In this document: piece after piece, positions 44,604 to 55,067 of the stretch
How positions within the stretch are numbered: position 1 is the stretch's first letter
Layout of the letters: every line of letters begins with the position of its first letter
Assembly (NCBI RefSeq): GCF_023716865.1
Contig: NZ_CP092417.1
Span: 1,342,001 to 1,406,000 of the forward strand
From: Endozoicomonas sp. SCSIO W0465
GTDB lineage: Bacteria; Pseudomonadota; Gammaproteobacteria; Pseudomonadales; Endozoicomonadaceae
Direction of reading: 5' to 3'
DNA: 64,000 bases
The notes under the pieces: generated by a model
Told to the model about the DNA's origin: nothing
The model's input: the letters and a program-made list of their open reading frames with translations, nothing else
Databases searched by the model: none
Made by a program: the position numbers and the translations under genes

Positions 44604-46694
44604 TCAGCTGGTATAGGCAGGATTCCTGGAATTTGTTGAATTCATTGCTGGTTGCCTGCCAGGCTCCCATTCTATCTGCCAAAAGGACAGTATTTTCTGG
44701 TTTCTCACGCTATAGCTAACCGCTATAGAGTGACCGCAAGGACTAAAGTCGAAGTGGATAATGTTGCCCTCCGTTTGCAGGCGACCCTTTTCCTGCCAAA
44801 TGCCATCCGGGGTTATGCCCAGCACAATCAGGTAAGATCTGTCGTTAACAGGAAGACCAGCTAAAAGGTAGCCCCCTTGATTAAAAATCAAATTACAGAA
44901 TTGCAAGCCAGGGGCTGGAGTTTGCCGGGTCCATTTTCCGTGTTGCGTTTGCACCCACATCTTTAACCTCCAACGAAGATCAATAAAAACAATCGTGTTT
45001 CCGTCCGGGCTTAGCTGCTGGGTAGTGTAATCAATGGAGGGGCCAGATAGGTGATAACTTAGAGTGGGATAAGTAAATCTGTGCTGGCACTCCCACACCC
45101 CGGAGTCATTCAATTGCCAAACCATGGCATATCTCTCCTGAAACAGAGCAAATAACGAGGAGCAGGTATTGAATCGCACCGTTGATTCGGGTTCTGACCA
45201 GGAAGAGTGGTAGCCTGTGGGAGGCAATTTGTAATATTGCAATTCAGTCTCCCAACGGTTGTCATCTGTTAAATGGCAGACATCCAAACCGTGTTCGCCA
45301 TAAATAACCAGATACCTGCTATTGGGGCTGAAGGTTGCATTTAGCAACGTCGCTTGGGTTGGACCCAGCTGATGTTTGGTCATTGTTATCGCTTCAGACC
45401 ATTGACCATCATCGCCAAGACTAAAAACAACGACAAAGAAATCCTCTACATAAATTGGCAAAAGACTGAAGTCTTCCTGAGCATCATCGAAACATGCAAC
45501 AAAATGTCGACTGTCCGGACTGAATGCAATGGTGTTAAAACCGACAATATCCTCATCCATTCCGGCTTCAGTTAGAGTTGTTGCATAAAATTCAAATTCC
45601 AGTATTCCGGTGGCTATCCAGCAGCCATCCTTTTGTTTGCCAAAGAAACTGATAGTTGATGATTCACCTAAGGCAATATGGTTGCTGTCCGGGCTGAATT
45701 TCCTGTCATTGTCCCATGGAAAATCACCTTTGATGGCCCATTGGCCATCCAATTCCTGGCCAAGAATCAATAATCTGTCACGATCATGATCAGAATAGAT
45801 CAGAGATTTGCCGTCGGGTGAAACCTCATAATAGAAATATCTAAAATGCCTACCATAAGTGTTGGAAAAAAGTGCTTCGACAGTCATTCGCTGAGTTTCA
45901 GCCCAGGAGCCGCTTTCATCCCGTTGGATAAACGACAGTAAATCATCTTTAGCACCATGCTTTGGATGCACATGCTCATCAGCACCAGCACCAGCACCAG
46001 CACCAGCACCAGCACCAGCAGAGGGAGGATCAACAGGTATAACAATAGTATCGCCATGGTATTTACCCATTTTTTCAAAGCACTCGGTGAAACGGAGAAG
46101 CTCAATGGTGAACTCTCTGTTCCAGGAACCATTGTTTCCTGCCGTCCAGATTGAAAGCTGGAAATTACGATGATCTTTAATGATTAAACGACTGTGATTA
46201 CTATTGAGAGAGTGATTACTAATATACTCTTCTCTGCCAAATGACTTATTTAGTACAAAATCAAGGGATTTGGCATTAGTGGTTTCATTGCGCAAATGAT
46301 AAGCATGATATGCGCAGATTGCCGGAAGATTGTCAGTGTGTTGAGATTGCTCGGCAACGATTTCTATTTTCGATGTCTGCAGGTGATGAATCAGTGGCAG
46401 GTTGGCAATACTCAGATTCTGGTAAAACTGCTGTTCATTTTTGCTCAGATTCCCGTAGTACTGAAGAATTCTGATTAATCCATATTCGCACATTACCAAG
46501 TGCAACCTTCGGGAAACCATTGCCAAACTACTCACATCCTTAAGTGATAAATGATTGGCTATGTGAAACAATAATTCCGTTGGTAACATAGTAATGGTTC
46601 GACTGTGGAAATGAACAGATTGTTCAGGAATAACCGGGTTCGTTTCACACAGAGAAGATGTACAAATTTCTTTCGGTGTAGCAGGTATTAACAT
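44604..46694 (-). CDS. F-box/beta-propeller protein F3 (type A)
   Basis: 696 residues from MLIPATPKEI. F-box at ITMLPTELLFHIANHLSLKDVS. It has an in-frame Ala-Gly tract (AGAGAGAGAGADEH, about residue 240) coded by a hexanucleotide repeat, where other copies have Ala-Asp. The longer reading from 46817 overlaps F4 and lacks support. It is the final gene of the second C-B-A block. Confidence 0.82.
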   Translation of the reverse strand: MLIPATPKEICTSSLCETNPVIPEQSVHFHSRTITMLPTELLFHIANHLSLKDVSSLAMVSRRLHLVMCEYGLIRILQYYGNLSKNEQQFYQNLSIANLPLIHHLQTSKIEIVAEQSQHTDNLPAICAYHAYHLRNETTNAKSLDFVLNKSFGREEYISNHSLNSNHSRLIIKDHRNFQLSIWTAGNNGSWNREFTIELLRFTECFEKMGKYHGDTIVIPVDPPSAGAGAGAGAGAGADEHVHPKHGAKDDLLSFIQRDESGSWAETQRMTVEALFSNTYGRHFRYFYYEVSPDGKSLIYSDHDRDRLLILGQELDGQWAIKGDFPWDNDRKFSPDSNHIALGESSTISFFGKQKDGCWIATGILEFEFYATTLTEAGMDEDIVGFNTIAFSPDSRHFVACFDDAQEDFSLLPIYVEDFFVVVFSLGDDGQWSEAITMTKHQLGPTQATLLNATFSPNSRYLVIYGEHGLDVCHLTDDNRWETELQYYKLPPTGYHSSWSEPESTVRFNTCSSLFALFQERYAMVWQLNDSGVWECQHRFTYPTLSYHLSGPSIDYTTQQLSPDGNTIVFIDLRWRLKMWVQTQHGKWTRQTPAPGLQFCNLIFNQGGYLLAGLPVNDRSYLIVLGITPDGIWQEKGRLQTEGNIIHFDFSPCGHSIAVSYSVRNQKILSFWQIEWEPGRQPAMNSTNSRNPAYTS
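45981..46020 (-). repeat. Hexanucleotide repeat AGCACC in F3
   Basis: Six full AGCACC units plus AGCA, coding (Gly-Ala)n on the minus strand. It sits at the same place as the ATCAGC repeats in F4, F6 and F7. Confidence 0.9.
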
Positions 46695-46738
46695 GATAAA
46701 CCCTGTCATTAAAGAATTAAGAAAAAATCTGCTCAAAA

Positions 46739-48835
46739 TCAGCTGGCAAAGGCAGGATTCTGAGAATGTGGTGAATTCATTTCTGGTTGCTTGCCAGGCT
46801 CCGATTCTATCTGCCAAAAGGACAGTATTTTCTGGTTTCTCATTCTATAGCTAACCGCTATAGAATGACCGCAAGGGCTAAAGTCGAAGTGGATAATGTT
46901 GCCCTCCGTTTGCAGGCGACCCTTTTCCTGCCAGATGCCATCCGGAGTTATGCCCAGCACGATCAGGCAAGTTCTGTCGTTAACAGGAAGACCGGCTAAA
47001 AGGTAGCCCCCTTGATTAAAAAACAAATCACAGAATAGCAAATCAGGGGCTGGAGTTTGTAGGGTCCATTCACCGTGTTGCTTTTGCACCCACATATTTA
47101 ACCTCCAACGACTATCAGTAAAAACAATCGTGTTTCCGTCCGGGCTGAGCTTCTGGATAGTGTAATCATTGGGGGGGCCATAAAAGCGATATTTTATACT
47201 GGACGTCGGATAAGTAAACCTGTGTTGGCACTCCCACACCCCGGAGTCATTCAATTGCCAAACCATGGCATCTCCCTCCAGAAACAGAACAAATATCGAG
47301 GAGCAGGTATTGAATCTCACCATTGATTCAGGTTCTAGCCAGGATTCGAAGCCTGTGGGAGGCAATTGGTAATATTGCAATTCAGTCTCCCAACGGTTGT
47401 CATCTGTTAAATGGCAGACATCCAAACCGTGTTCGCCATAAATAACCAGATACCTGCTATTGGGGCTGAAGGTTGCATTCAGCAACATCTCTTGGGTTGA
47501 ATGCAGCTGATGTTTGGTCATTGTTATCGCTTCAGACCATTGACCATCATCACCAAGACTAAAAACAACGACAAAGAAATCATCTACATAAATTGGCATA
47601 TCAGCGCAATCTTCCTGAGCGTCATCGAAACATGCAACAAAATGTCGACTGTCCGGACTGAATGCAGTGGTGTTAAAACCGACAATATCCTCATCCATTC
47701 CGGCTTCAGTTAAAGTCGTTGCATAAAATTTAAATTCCAGTATCCCGGTGGTTATCCAGCTGCCATCCTTTTGCTTTCCAAGGAATCTGATAGATGATGA
47801 TTCACCTAAGGCAATATGGTTGCTATCCGGGCTGAATTTCTTGTTACCGCTCCATGGAAAATCACCTTTGATGGCCCATTGGCCATCCAATTCCTGCCCA
47901 AGAATGAAAAATCTGTGAACATAAAGATCAGGATCAGAGTAGATCAGAGATTTGCCGTCGGGTGAAACCTTATAAGAGAAATTTCTAAAATTAGTATCTT
48001 GCCTACCACAAGTGTTGGAAAAAAGCGCTTCGACAGTCATTCGCTGAGTTTCATTCCAGGAGCCGCTTTCATCCCGTTGAATAAACGCTAGTAAATCATC
48101 TTTAGCACCATGCTTTGGATACACAGGCTCATCAGCATCAGCATCAGCATCAGCATCAGCAAAGGGAGGATCAACAGGTATAGCAATAGTATCGACATGA
48201 GATTTACCCATTTTTGCAAAGCAATCGGGGAAACGGAGAAGCTCAATGGTGAACTCTCTGTTCCAGGAACCATTGTTTCCTGCCGTCCAGATTGAAAGCT
48301 GGAAATTACCATGATCTTTAATGATTAAACGACTGTGATTACTATTGAGAGAGTAATCACTAATATGCTCTTCTCTGACAAATGACTTATTTAGTACAAA
48401 ATCAAGGGATTTGGCATTAGTGGTTTCATTGCGCAAATGATAAGCGTGATATGCACAGATTGCTGGAAGATTGTCAGTGCATTGAGATTGCCCGGCAATG
48501 ATTGACATTTTTGAGGTTTGCAGCTGATGAATCAGTGGTGGGTTGGCAATACTCAGATTCTGGTAAAACTGCTGTTCATTTTTGCTCAGATTCCCGTAGT
48601 ACTGAAGAATTCTGGTTAATCCATGTTCGCACATTACCAAGTGCAACCTTCGGGAAACCATTGCCAAACTACTCACTTCCTTAAGTGATAAATGACTGGC
48701 TATGTGAAACAATAATTCCGTTGGTAACATAGTAATGCTTCGACTGTGGAAATGAGCAGATTGTTCAGGAATAACCGGGTTCGTTTCACACAGAGAAGAT
48801 GTACAAATTTCTTTCGGTGCAGCAGTTATTAACAT
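46739..48835 (-). CDS. F-box/beta-propeller protein F4 (type B)
   Basis: 698 residues from MLITAAPKEI, with F-box ITMLPTELLFHIASHLSLKEVS. It has an Ala-Asp tract (ADADADADADEP) coded by five ATCAGC units. Very similar to F7 (same C-terminal MNSPHSQNPAFAS). The stop lies 44 bp before the F3 start. Confidence 0.82.
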   Translation of the reverse strand: MLITAAPKEICTSSLCETNPVIPEQSAHFHSRSITMLPTELLFHIASHLSLKEVSSLAMVSRRLHLVMCEHGLTRILQYYGNLSKNEQQFYQNLSIANPPLIHQLQTSKMSIIAGQSQCTDNLPAICAYHAYHLRNETTNAKSLDFVLNKSFVREEHISDYSLNSNHSRLIIKDHGNFQLSIWTAGNNGSWNREFTIELLRFPDCFAKMGKSHVDTIAIPVDPPFADADADADADEPVYPKHGAKDDLLAFIQRDESGSWNETQRMTVEALFSNTCGRQDTNFRNFSYKVSPDGKSLIYSDPDLYVHRFFILGQELDGQWAIKGDFPWSGNKKFSPDSNHIALGESSSIRFLGKQKDGSWITTGILEFKFYATTLTEAGMDEDIVGFNTTAFSPDSRHFVACFDDAQEDCADMPIYVDDFFVVVFSLGDDGQWSEAITMTKHQLHSTQEMLLNATFSPNSRYLVIYGEHGLDVCHLTDDNRWETELQYYQLPPTGFESWLEPESMVRFNTCSSIFVLFLEGDAMVWQLNDSGVWECQHRFTYPTSSIKYRFYGPPNDYTIQKLSPDGNTIVFTDSRWRLNMWVQKQHGEWTLQTPAPDLLFCDLFFNQGGYLLAGLPVNDRTCLIVLGITPDGIWQEKGRLQTEGNIIHFDFSPCGHSIAVSYRMRNQKILSFWQIESEPGKQPEMNSPHSQNPAFAS
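48131..48160 (-). repeat. Hexanucleotide repeat ATCAGC x5 in F4
   Basis: Five perfect units coding (Ala-Asp)n; the paralogs F6 and F7 carry four. Confidence 0.9.
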
Positions 48836-48878
48836 GATAAACCCTGTCATTAAAGAATTAAGGAAAATCTTCTCAAAA

Positions 48879-49940
48879 TTAGCTGGCATAAACAGAATTC
48901 TGAGAATTTGGTGAATTCATTGCTTGTTGCCTGTCAGATTGTCGTTCTATCTGCCAAAAAGAAAGGATTTTCCGGCCCCCATCCCTGGATCGGACCATTA
49001 TAGAGTGACCGGAAGGGCTGAAGTTGAAGCGGATAATGTTGCCCTCCGCTTGCAGGCGACCCTTTTCCTGCCAGATGCCATCCGGGGTTATGCCCAGCAC
49101 AATCAGGCAAGATCTGTCGTCAACAGGAAGACCGGCTAAAAGGTAGCCCCCTTGATTAAAAACCAAATCACAGAATTGAAAACCAGGAGTTTGCCGGGTC
49201 CATTCACCGTATTGCTTTTGTACCCGGATATCCAACCTCCCCCGATCGTCAGTACAAACAATTGATTTTCCGTCCGGACTGACCTTCTGGATAGGATGGA
49301 CAGTGGAATTGTCTTCATTGCGAAGACCTATCCTGCCATACGGATAAGTAAAGCTGTACTGACAATCCCACATTCCGGAGTCATTCAAATGCCAAACCAT
49401 TGCATATCCCTCCTGAAGCAGCACAAATGCTGAGGAGCAGGGATTGAATGTTACCGTTGATTCCGGAAAAGGATTTATTATTTCCTTGTGGAAGCCTTCA
49501 TGATCTTTTAGTTCAGTTACATGACGGTTGTCGTTCGTTAAATGCCAGATATCCAAGCCGCTTTCACCATGAACAACCAGGTATCGGCTATCGGGACTGA
49601 AGGTTGCTTCCAGTAATACTGTGTTGGTTGGCTGCCGTTGATGCTTGGTGATTTTTATCGTCTCAGTCCATTGACCGTTATCGTCAAGGCTAAAAACAAT
49701 GATAAAGAAATCCTTTACATAAATTGGCCAGTCGCTGTCATCGTCCCCGGCATCATGAAAACAGGCAATAAAATATTGACTGTCCGGACTGAATGCCGTT
49801 GTATTAAAACCAGCAACATCTTCACCTGCTTTGCCTTCTATTAGAGCCCTTGCATATAATTTAAAGTTCAGCATCCCATTGGCTAACCAGCTGCCATCCT
49901 TTTGTTTTCCAAAGAATTCGATGCGTTCATTATCACCTGT
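48879..49940 (-). pseudogene. F5 (type C) 3' part, cut by IS21 element C
   Basis: The C-terminal half of a propeller gene, nearly the same as 60699-61760 of F8. Together with 54274-55067 and 56186-56393 it makes exactly 2064 bp, the length of F8. The cut is at the codons for IEFFGKQ/ATGDNERI, in the fourth propeller unit. Confidence 0.9.
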
Positions 49941-50020
49941 TGCGTATTCTGGTTAACTTGAACACCTATTCTGTTTCATTTGAACACCCTGAACTCCTTA
50001 CACATTGCCCAGTGTGATTT

Positions 50021-50776
50021 TTAGACCAGGTGTTCAACTGCGTCCAATTTTCCAAGCTTTTTGCGCATGGATTCGCCTTTGAGTTCAATCCGGTGGGCAT
50101 TGTGCATAAGCCGGTCAAGAATGGCGTCGGCCAGAGTTTCATCACCAATGCTGGCATGCCACTTCCGGGTGGGCAATTGACTGGTAACCAACGTGGAACC
50201 TTGCTCGTGCCTGTCATCCATGACTTCCAGCAGATCGTTCCTTTGTTGCTGCGTCAGTGGTTCCAGGCCCCAGTCGTCCAGAATCAGCAAGTCTACTTTT
50301 GCCAGTTGTTTCAACTGCCTGCTGTAGCTGCCATCACCGTGGGCAAGGATCAGTTCATCCAGTAGCCTGGACATCCGATAGTACCGGACACTGTAGCCTT
50401 TCAGACAAGCCATGTGCCCAAGGGCGCAGGCCAGGTAGCTCTTACCGGAACCACAAGGTCCGGTGATCAACAGGTTCCTGTACCGGTCAAGCCAGCCTCC
50501 TCCAGACAGGCTGGCCATCTGGTTCTGTTTGAGACCTCTGGGGTGTTCATAGTCAATGTCGTGTATCCGGGCAGCCAGTTTAAACCGGGCGCTTCTGAGC
50601 AGCCGAGCCAGACGTTTATTGTTTCGCTCTGTTTCTTCCTGCTCAGTAAGCAACGACAGTCGTTCTTCAAAGCTAAGGCTACTGTAGGTGCCCGGCTGGT
50701 CCAGCTGTTGATTGAGGGCATCTGCCATTCCGGTCAGTCGCAGTGACCTAAGGCGAGCCAGTGTTTCATTGATCAT
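50021..50776 (-). CDS. istB: IS21 IstB-type ATPase (element C)
   Basis: 251 residues, intact, with Walker A GPCGSGKSYLA and Walker B LLILDDWG. Same translation as in element B. Confidence 0.93.
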   Translation of the reverse strand: MINETLARLRSLRLTGMADALNQQLDQPGTYSSLSFEERLSLLTEQEETERNNKRLARLLRSARFKLAARIHDIDYEHPRGLKQNQMASLSGGGWLDRYRNLLITGPCGSGKSYLACALGHMACLKGYSVRYYRMSRLLDELILAHGDGSYSRQLKQLAKVDLLILDDWGLEPLTQQQRNDLLEVMDDRHEQGSTLVTSQLPTRKWHASIGDETLADAILDRLMHNAHRIELKGESMRKKLGKLDAVEHLV

Positions 50777-50788
50777 GTTCGCCTCCGG

Positions 50789-51934
50789 TTATTGATAGCA
50801 AATAGCGCCACGAATATTTTCGTGATCATCATGCAAGGGACCTGTCGTTTGTTTTAACTGTGGCTCCAATGGCATCAGGTCTTTGCCTGACTGGAGGATT
50901 GATCGGACATTTTTTAACCGATAACCCCCGATGTTCCTGGCATGGGCGCAGGCGTTGTTGAGTCGTTCAGTTCCATATTCCCGCTGCAGGTTTAGCAGCC
51001 CCAATGAAGCTCGATAGGCTTGTTCAGGATGCTCCTTGCTATCCAGCAGTGATTGAATAAAACAATAGACTTCCTGACCAATGTCGTTAGCCCAGTTAAG
51101 TAAACGCTCAGGCGTCCAATCCTGATGGTGACGATGTCGTTCCGGCATATGAACTGCTAACGTCGTAAATCCACGTGTGTGCTTGCGAGCGTGGCTGGCC
51201 ACCACTTTACCGTTAGCGTAGATCGTGACGCAGTGCTCAGTCGCCTGTACTTCTACTTCCTGCCTGGCAAGCTGATGGGGAACCGAGTAGGCGTGCCCCT
51301 TGCAGATAATATGATAATCCACATTCACCCGGGCCTTGATAAACTCAGCGAACACAAAAGATTGCTTCGGCAGTGGCTTGAGGGCTGGTTCATCCAGTTG
51401 TTCAAACGCACTACGTCGCGTTCCTGGCAACTGCTTAAAGGGCTTCAGGTTCAGTTCGATTAACAGCTCACGTATCCGCAGGTTCAGCTCTGCCAGGGTA
51501 AAGAACATTTCATGACGAAGCCTGGCCAGTATCCACCGCTCCACTACCTGTACACCGACTTCTGCTTTGGCCTTGTCTTTGGGTTTGTAGGGGCGTGCCG
51601 GAATGACTGCCACCTGGTAGTGACAAGCCAGGTGCTGGTATGATGGGTTGAGATCCGGCTCGTACCGACAGGCTTTGATAACTGCGCACTTTGGGTTGTC
51701 TGGCACAACAATTTCTGGCACCCCACCAAAGAACTCAAAGGCCCGTTCATGAGACCCCAGCCAGTCCTCTGTTTTTTGTGACAGAGTCGCTTCAGCGTAG
51801 GTATAGTTGGACGCTCCCAGCACTGCCACAAATATCTGGGCATTGTGGGCAATTTCGCCGGTGTCCGGGTTGATGATTGGCATGGTTGGCCCGGCATAAT
51901 CAACAAATAACTTTTCACCTGCATTGTGCAGCTG
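50789..51934 (-). pseudogene. istA: IstA 3' part (element C), cut by IS3
   Basis: C-terminal 382 codons beginning just before LFVDYAGP. They include both Asp regions and the Glu region. The ATG at 51883 lies inside the gene and is not a true start. It joins 53614-54021 across the IS3 to restore 517 residues. Confidence 0.9.
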
Positions 51935-51965
51935 CGGTGTTTGTCAACATAGTTGTCGCCTCAAC

Positions 51966-52907
51966 TTAAGCGGCTTTGCTTAGTTGATCATCAGCAGGTC
52001 TGTCGGGATTCAACCAGACTTCATCAGCCAGATCCCAGTTCCTTGTTGACCTCTTTCCCCAGCGCTCTGGGTGACGTTCTTTGGCTTGTTCATAAACCTT
52101 TCTGCGGTTAGCCATAAGCACCTTGGTTTCACCACGATGCCTTTGCCCGGGTGTCAGAAATTTCAGCCCACTGTGCTTGTGCTCTTCGTTGTACCATTGG
52201 GCAAAACCATGCACCCAGCTACGTGCTGCTTCAAGATCAGCAAATGGCGTGCGCGGATAACCAGGGCGGTATTTCAGGGTTCTGAATATGGCCTCGGAAA
52301 AGGGGTTATCATCACTGACCCGGGGACGACTGAATGAGCTCACGACCCCAAGACGCTGCAGTGTTGACAGCATAGTGCCACCCTTCATGGGACTACCATT
52401 ATCTGAGTGCAGAACCAGTGGCCACTCCAAGGCTGCAATTCCCTGTTTGATACAGGCTTTAGTGATCATTTCTGATGCATGCTCAGCTGATTCGGTTTCA
52501 TGAATTTCCCATGTAACAATCATACGACTAAAGATGTCTATCACCAGGTACAGGTAATAAAACTGCCCCCGTATCGGAGAGCGCAGATAGGTAATATCCC
52601 AGGACCAGACCTGGTTGGGTCCGGTAGCACACCAGGACGTTGGCTTATACCTGTTTGGCTTGGCAGCACTGCCCCGATGATGCTGTTGCCCTGTTTCCTC
52701 CAACACCCGGTAAAATGTCCTTTCAGACCCCATATAGAGACCTTCATCTAACAATGTGGGCACAATCTGGCTGGGCGGAAGGCTTTTGAACCGCTCGCTG
52801 TTACAGACGTCAACAATCGCCTGTCGCTCAGCTTCAGAAAACTTGTTAACCGGTTCTGGCCTGTCAGCATTTTTGCGATTATCTGCGCGCACGTCATCAC
52901 CCTGCAT
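51966..52907 (-). CDS. IS3-family OrfB (element 2)
   Basis: 313 residues from an internal ATG; the frame is open upstream into orfA, so the working enzyme is probably an OrfAB fusion. DDE residues: VWSWDITYLRSP, LHSDNGSPMKG and SDDNPFSEAIFRTLKYRPGY. It is not closely related to the IS3 element at 13798. Confidence 0.92.
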   Translation of the reverse strand: MQGDDVRADNRKNADRPEPVNKFSEAERQAIVDVCNSERFKSLPPSQIVPTLLDEGLYMGSERTFYRVLEETGQQHHRGSAAKPNRYKPTSWCATGPNQVWSWDITYLRSPIRGQFYYLYLVIDIFSRMIVTWEIHETESAEHASEMITKACIKQGIAALEWPLVLHSDNGSPMKGGTMLSTLQRLGVVSSFSRPRVSDDNPFSEAIFRTLKYRPGYPRTPFADLEAARSWVHGFAQWYNEEHKHSGLKFLTPGQRHRGETKVLMANRRKVYEQAKERHPERWGKRSTRNWDLADEVWLNPDRPADDQLSKAA

Positions 52908-53026
52908 CCAGCGTTGTACAGTTCTTTCTGTAAGACCAAGGGCTTTGCAGGCTTTTGACTGACGAGCCCCATCTTTAACTGCCTGTTTAATCAGGCTAAC
53001 AGCATTTTGTCGATCCGGGAGAGAGA

Positions 53027-53536
53027 CTAATCGTCCTCTGGCGCCCCCCAGATCTCTTGGGCCTTTTTTGTGAGTACCAGCAAGGCAGCAGTTTCTGCTA
53101 ACGCCTTGTCCTTGCGATTGAGTTCACGCTCAAGCTTTTTGATGGTTTTCTTATCTTTTTTGTGTTCGTCAGACAGCGCCTTACGCTGTTTTGACTGACT
53201 TTCAGGCTGGACAGAAACACTGTTAATAAAGGCAGCCTTCCACTGCTGAATTTGTTCAGCAAACAGACCTTTTTTACGACAGTATTCAGCCATTTCTGCT
53301 TCATTTAACGCAGCCGTTTCAATGATTACGGCTAACTTGTTTTCAGTTGTCCATTGATCTGGATTCTTTCCGTCGCCCGGCACAGGCACTCCTTTAGATA
53401 CTGCTTTCTTTCGCCAAGTGTACAGGGTCAAATCAGAGATACCAGTCTCACGTACCAACTGCGAAACTGGCACATTATTGGGTGGCATCATCTTCTGAAT
53501 GATGGACTCTTTGAACTCTTCTGAATAGCGGGCCAT
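53027..53536 (-). CDS. IS3-family OrfA (element 2)
   Basis: 169 residues with a helix-turn-helix (VSQLVRETGISDLTLYTWRKK) and a coiled-coil tail (KKLERELNRKDKALAETAAL). The slippery heptamer AAAAAAG (minus strand of 53063-53069) in the LTKKA codons allows a -1 shift to KKGPRDLGG in the orfB frame, without a stop up to the OrfB start. Confidence 0.92.
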   Translation of the reverse strand: MARYSEEFKESIIQKMMPPNNVPVSQLVRETGISDLTLYTWRKKAVSKGVPVPGDGKNPDQWTTENKLAVIIETAALNEAEMAEYCRKKGLFAEQIQQWKAAFINSVSVQPESQSKQRKALSDEHKKDKKTIKKLERELNRKDKALAETAALLVLTKKAQEIWGAPEDD

Positions 53537-53613
53537 TGATTACTCATAGACCGCCCCCTGTTGAGATTTCTAATTTCAGGAGAGGCGACAACTATGCTGA
53601 CACAGGGGGGCTG

Positions 53614-54021
53614 TCGCATAGATCGCTTTTGACAACCACGCCACTGATTGTAACGGTGACAGTACTGGGCATAGCTGTAGGCATTGAGGGGGTGGGCCTG
53701 ACAGTATTCTTCCCAGAGTCGTTGTTTGGTCACTTCCTTGCGCTTCAGTTCCTGATGCACCTCAGCCCAGTCAGGATCAATCAACCCTTTTCGATTGGCT
53801 ATCGAGGCATCGGGAAACAGCGCCTGAATAAGCTCAGGCTCAGATATATCCTCTGCCAGGGGCCAGCTTAATTCCGATTCCTGAAAGGCCTTAACGTAGT
53901 TGGATACCGTCCCCACACTGACCCGTACACTGCGGGAAATTTGTCGGAAGCTGAGTTGGCTGCCAAACCGCATCCGGAGTATTTCTAGTAGCTTACGCAT
54001 GGTAATCCTGTTTTCTGTCAT
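53614..54021 (-). pseudogene. istA: IstA 5' part (element C)
   Basis: From the ATG at 54021 through the helix-turn-helix and KRKEVTKQRLWEEY to KRSMRQ, where the IS3 enters. The remainder is at 50789-51934. Confidence 0.9.
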
Positions 54022-54268
54022 GGCCGGTTCCCTCTCTTGGTACAGATAAGAACGGCCAAAGTTATGGAAAATCAATGCATAAGAAGATATTTGTTAGCTG
54101 TATTAGACCGGTTTATGGTCTGTTGAACAGCGTTTCTGGAAGCTTGAACGGTGATTCTGGAAATCATCAAAAAGTGTTCAAAAGAAACCAGAATAGGTGT
54201 TCAAGTGTTACCAGAATGGGTGTTCAAGTGTTACCAGAATGAGTGTTCAAGAGTTACCAGAATATGCA

Positions 54269-55067
54269 CCTGTGGCAATATGATTGCTATCCGGGCTGAA
54301 AATTATCTGGTGACTCCATGGACAACAACCTTTAATAGCCCATTCACCATCAAATTTCTGGCCAAGAATATAGCACTTGTCGATGGATTCAGAATAGATC
54401 AGTAGTTTTCCGTCGGGCGAAACCTGATAAGAGAAATAGTTAAAATAATTACCTTGCTCACCACAAACATCAGCAGCATAAGGAAAAAGCTCACTGACAG
54501 TCATTTGCTGTCTTTCAGCCCATTTGCCGGTCTCATTCCGTTGGATAAACGACAGCAAAGTATCGTTGGTATAATACTTCGAAAAATAATCTCTATTAGC
54601 AGAGGGAGGATCAACAGGCAAAAAAAAAGTATTGCCATGGTATCGATCAATGCTGTCAAAGCATTTGAAGAAACGGTGGCTTTCAATAATGAATTCCCTG
54701 CTCCAGGAACCATTATTTTCCGTCGTCCAGATAGACAACTGAGAGTTACGATTATCTTTAATGATCAAACGACTGTGATTATCGTTGAGATAGTAATCAC
54801 TAATGTATTCTTCCCGGCCAAACGATTTTTTCAGCACAAAATTAACGGACTCGGTATTGGTGATTTGATGGCGTAAATGATAAGCGTGATGTGCGCAAAT
54901 TACCGGAAGACTCTCAGTGCAATCAGCTCGCCTGGCAATGAGTTTTATTTTCGATTTTCGCAGATGATCAATCAGTTGCGGGTTGGTAATACTCAGATCC
55001 CGGTAAAATAGCTGTTCATTTTTGCTCAGACTTCTATAGGGCCGAACCACTTCAAACAATCCATATT
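54269..55067 (-). pseudogene. F5 (type C) middle part, between IS21 C and IS1595
   Basis: Encodes the part from LFEVVRPYRSLSKNEQLFYR to FSPDSNHIATG, including the first three propeller units. Only a few bases differ from F8 (for example VICAHHAYHL in place of AICAHHAYHL). Confidence 0.9.

Larger units (their letters stand above)
51935..53610 (-). mobile_element. IS3-family element 2 (1676 bp) inside IS21 element C
   Basis: The inner end sequences share CATAGTTGTCGCCTC in inverted orientation. The 3-bp duplication CTG (51932-51934 and 53611-53613) is typical of IS3. The insertion point is confirmed by the uninterrupted istA sequence in elements A and B. Confidence 0.93.
49941..54268 (-). mobile_element. 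IS21-family element C in F5
   Basis: Ends TGCGTATTCTGG and the inverted TGCATATTCTGG, with a 5-bp duplication CCTGT (49936-49940 and 54269-54273). Without the IS3 inside, its length is 2649 bp, the same as element B. Multiple terminal repeats are seen at 54165-54265. Confidence 0.95.

Noticed and set aside
44604..46817. Longer N-terminal readings of F3, F4, F6 and F7 (starting MADR..., MPANFEK...)
   Set aside because: They overlap the C-terminal codons of the upstream paralog, and the shared MLIP/MLIT start with AGGG is the only one common to all members.
54165..54268. Repeated GTGTTCAAG...ACCAGAAT units resembling a short CRISPR or iteron array (also at 38575-38670 and 39412-39507)
   Set aside because: They occur only at the right ends of the three IS21 copies, lack unique spacers of constant size and are the multiple terminal repeats of the IS21 family.
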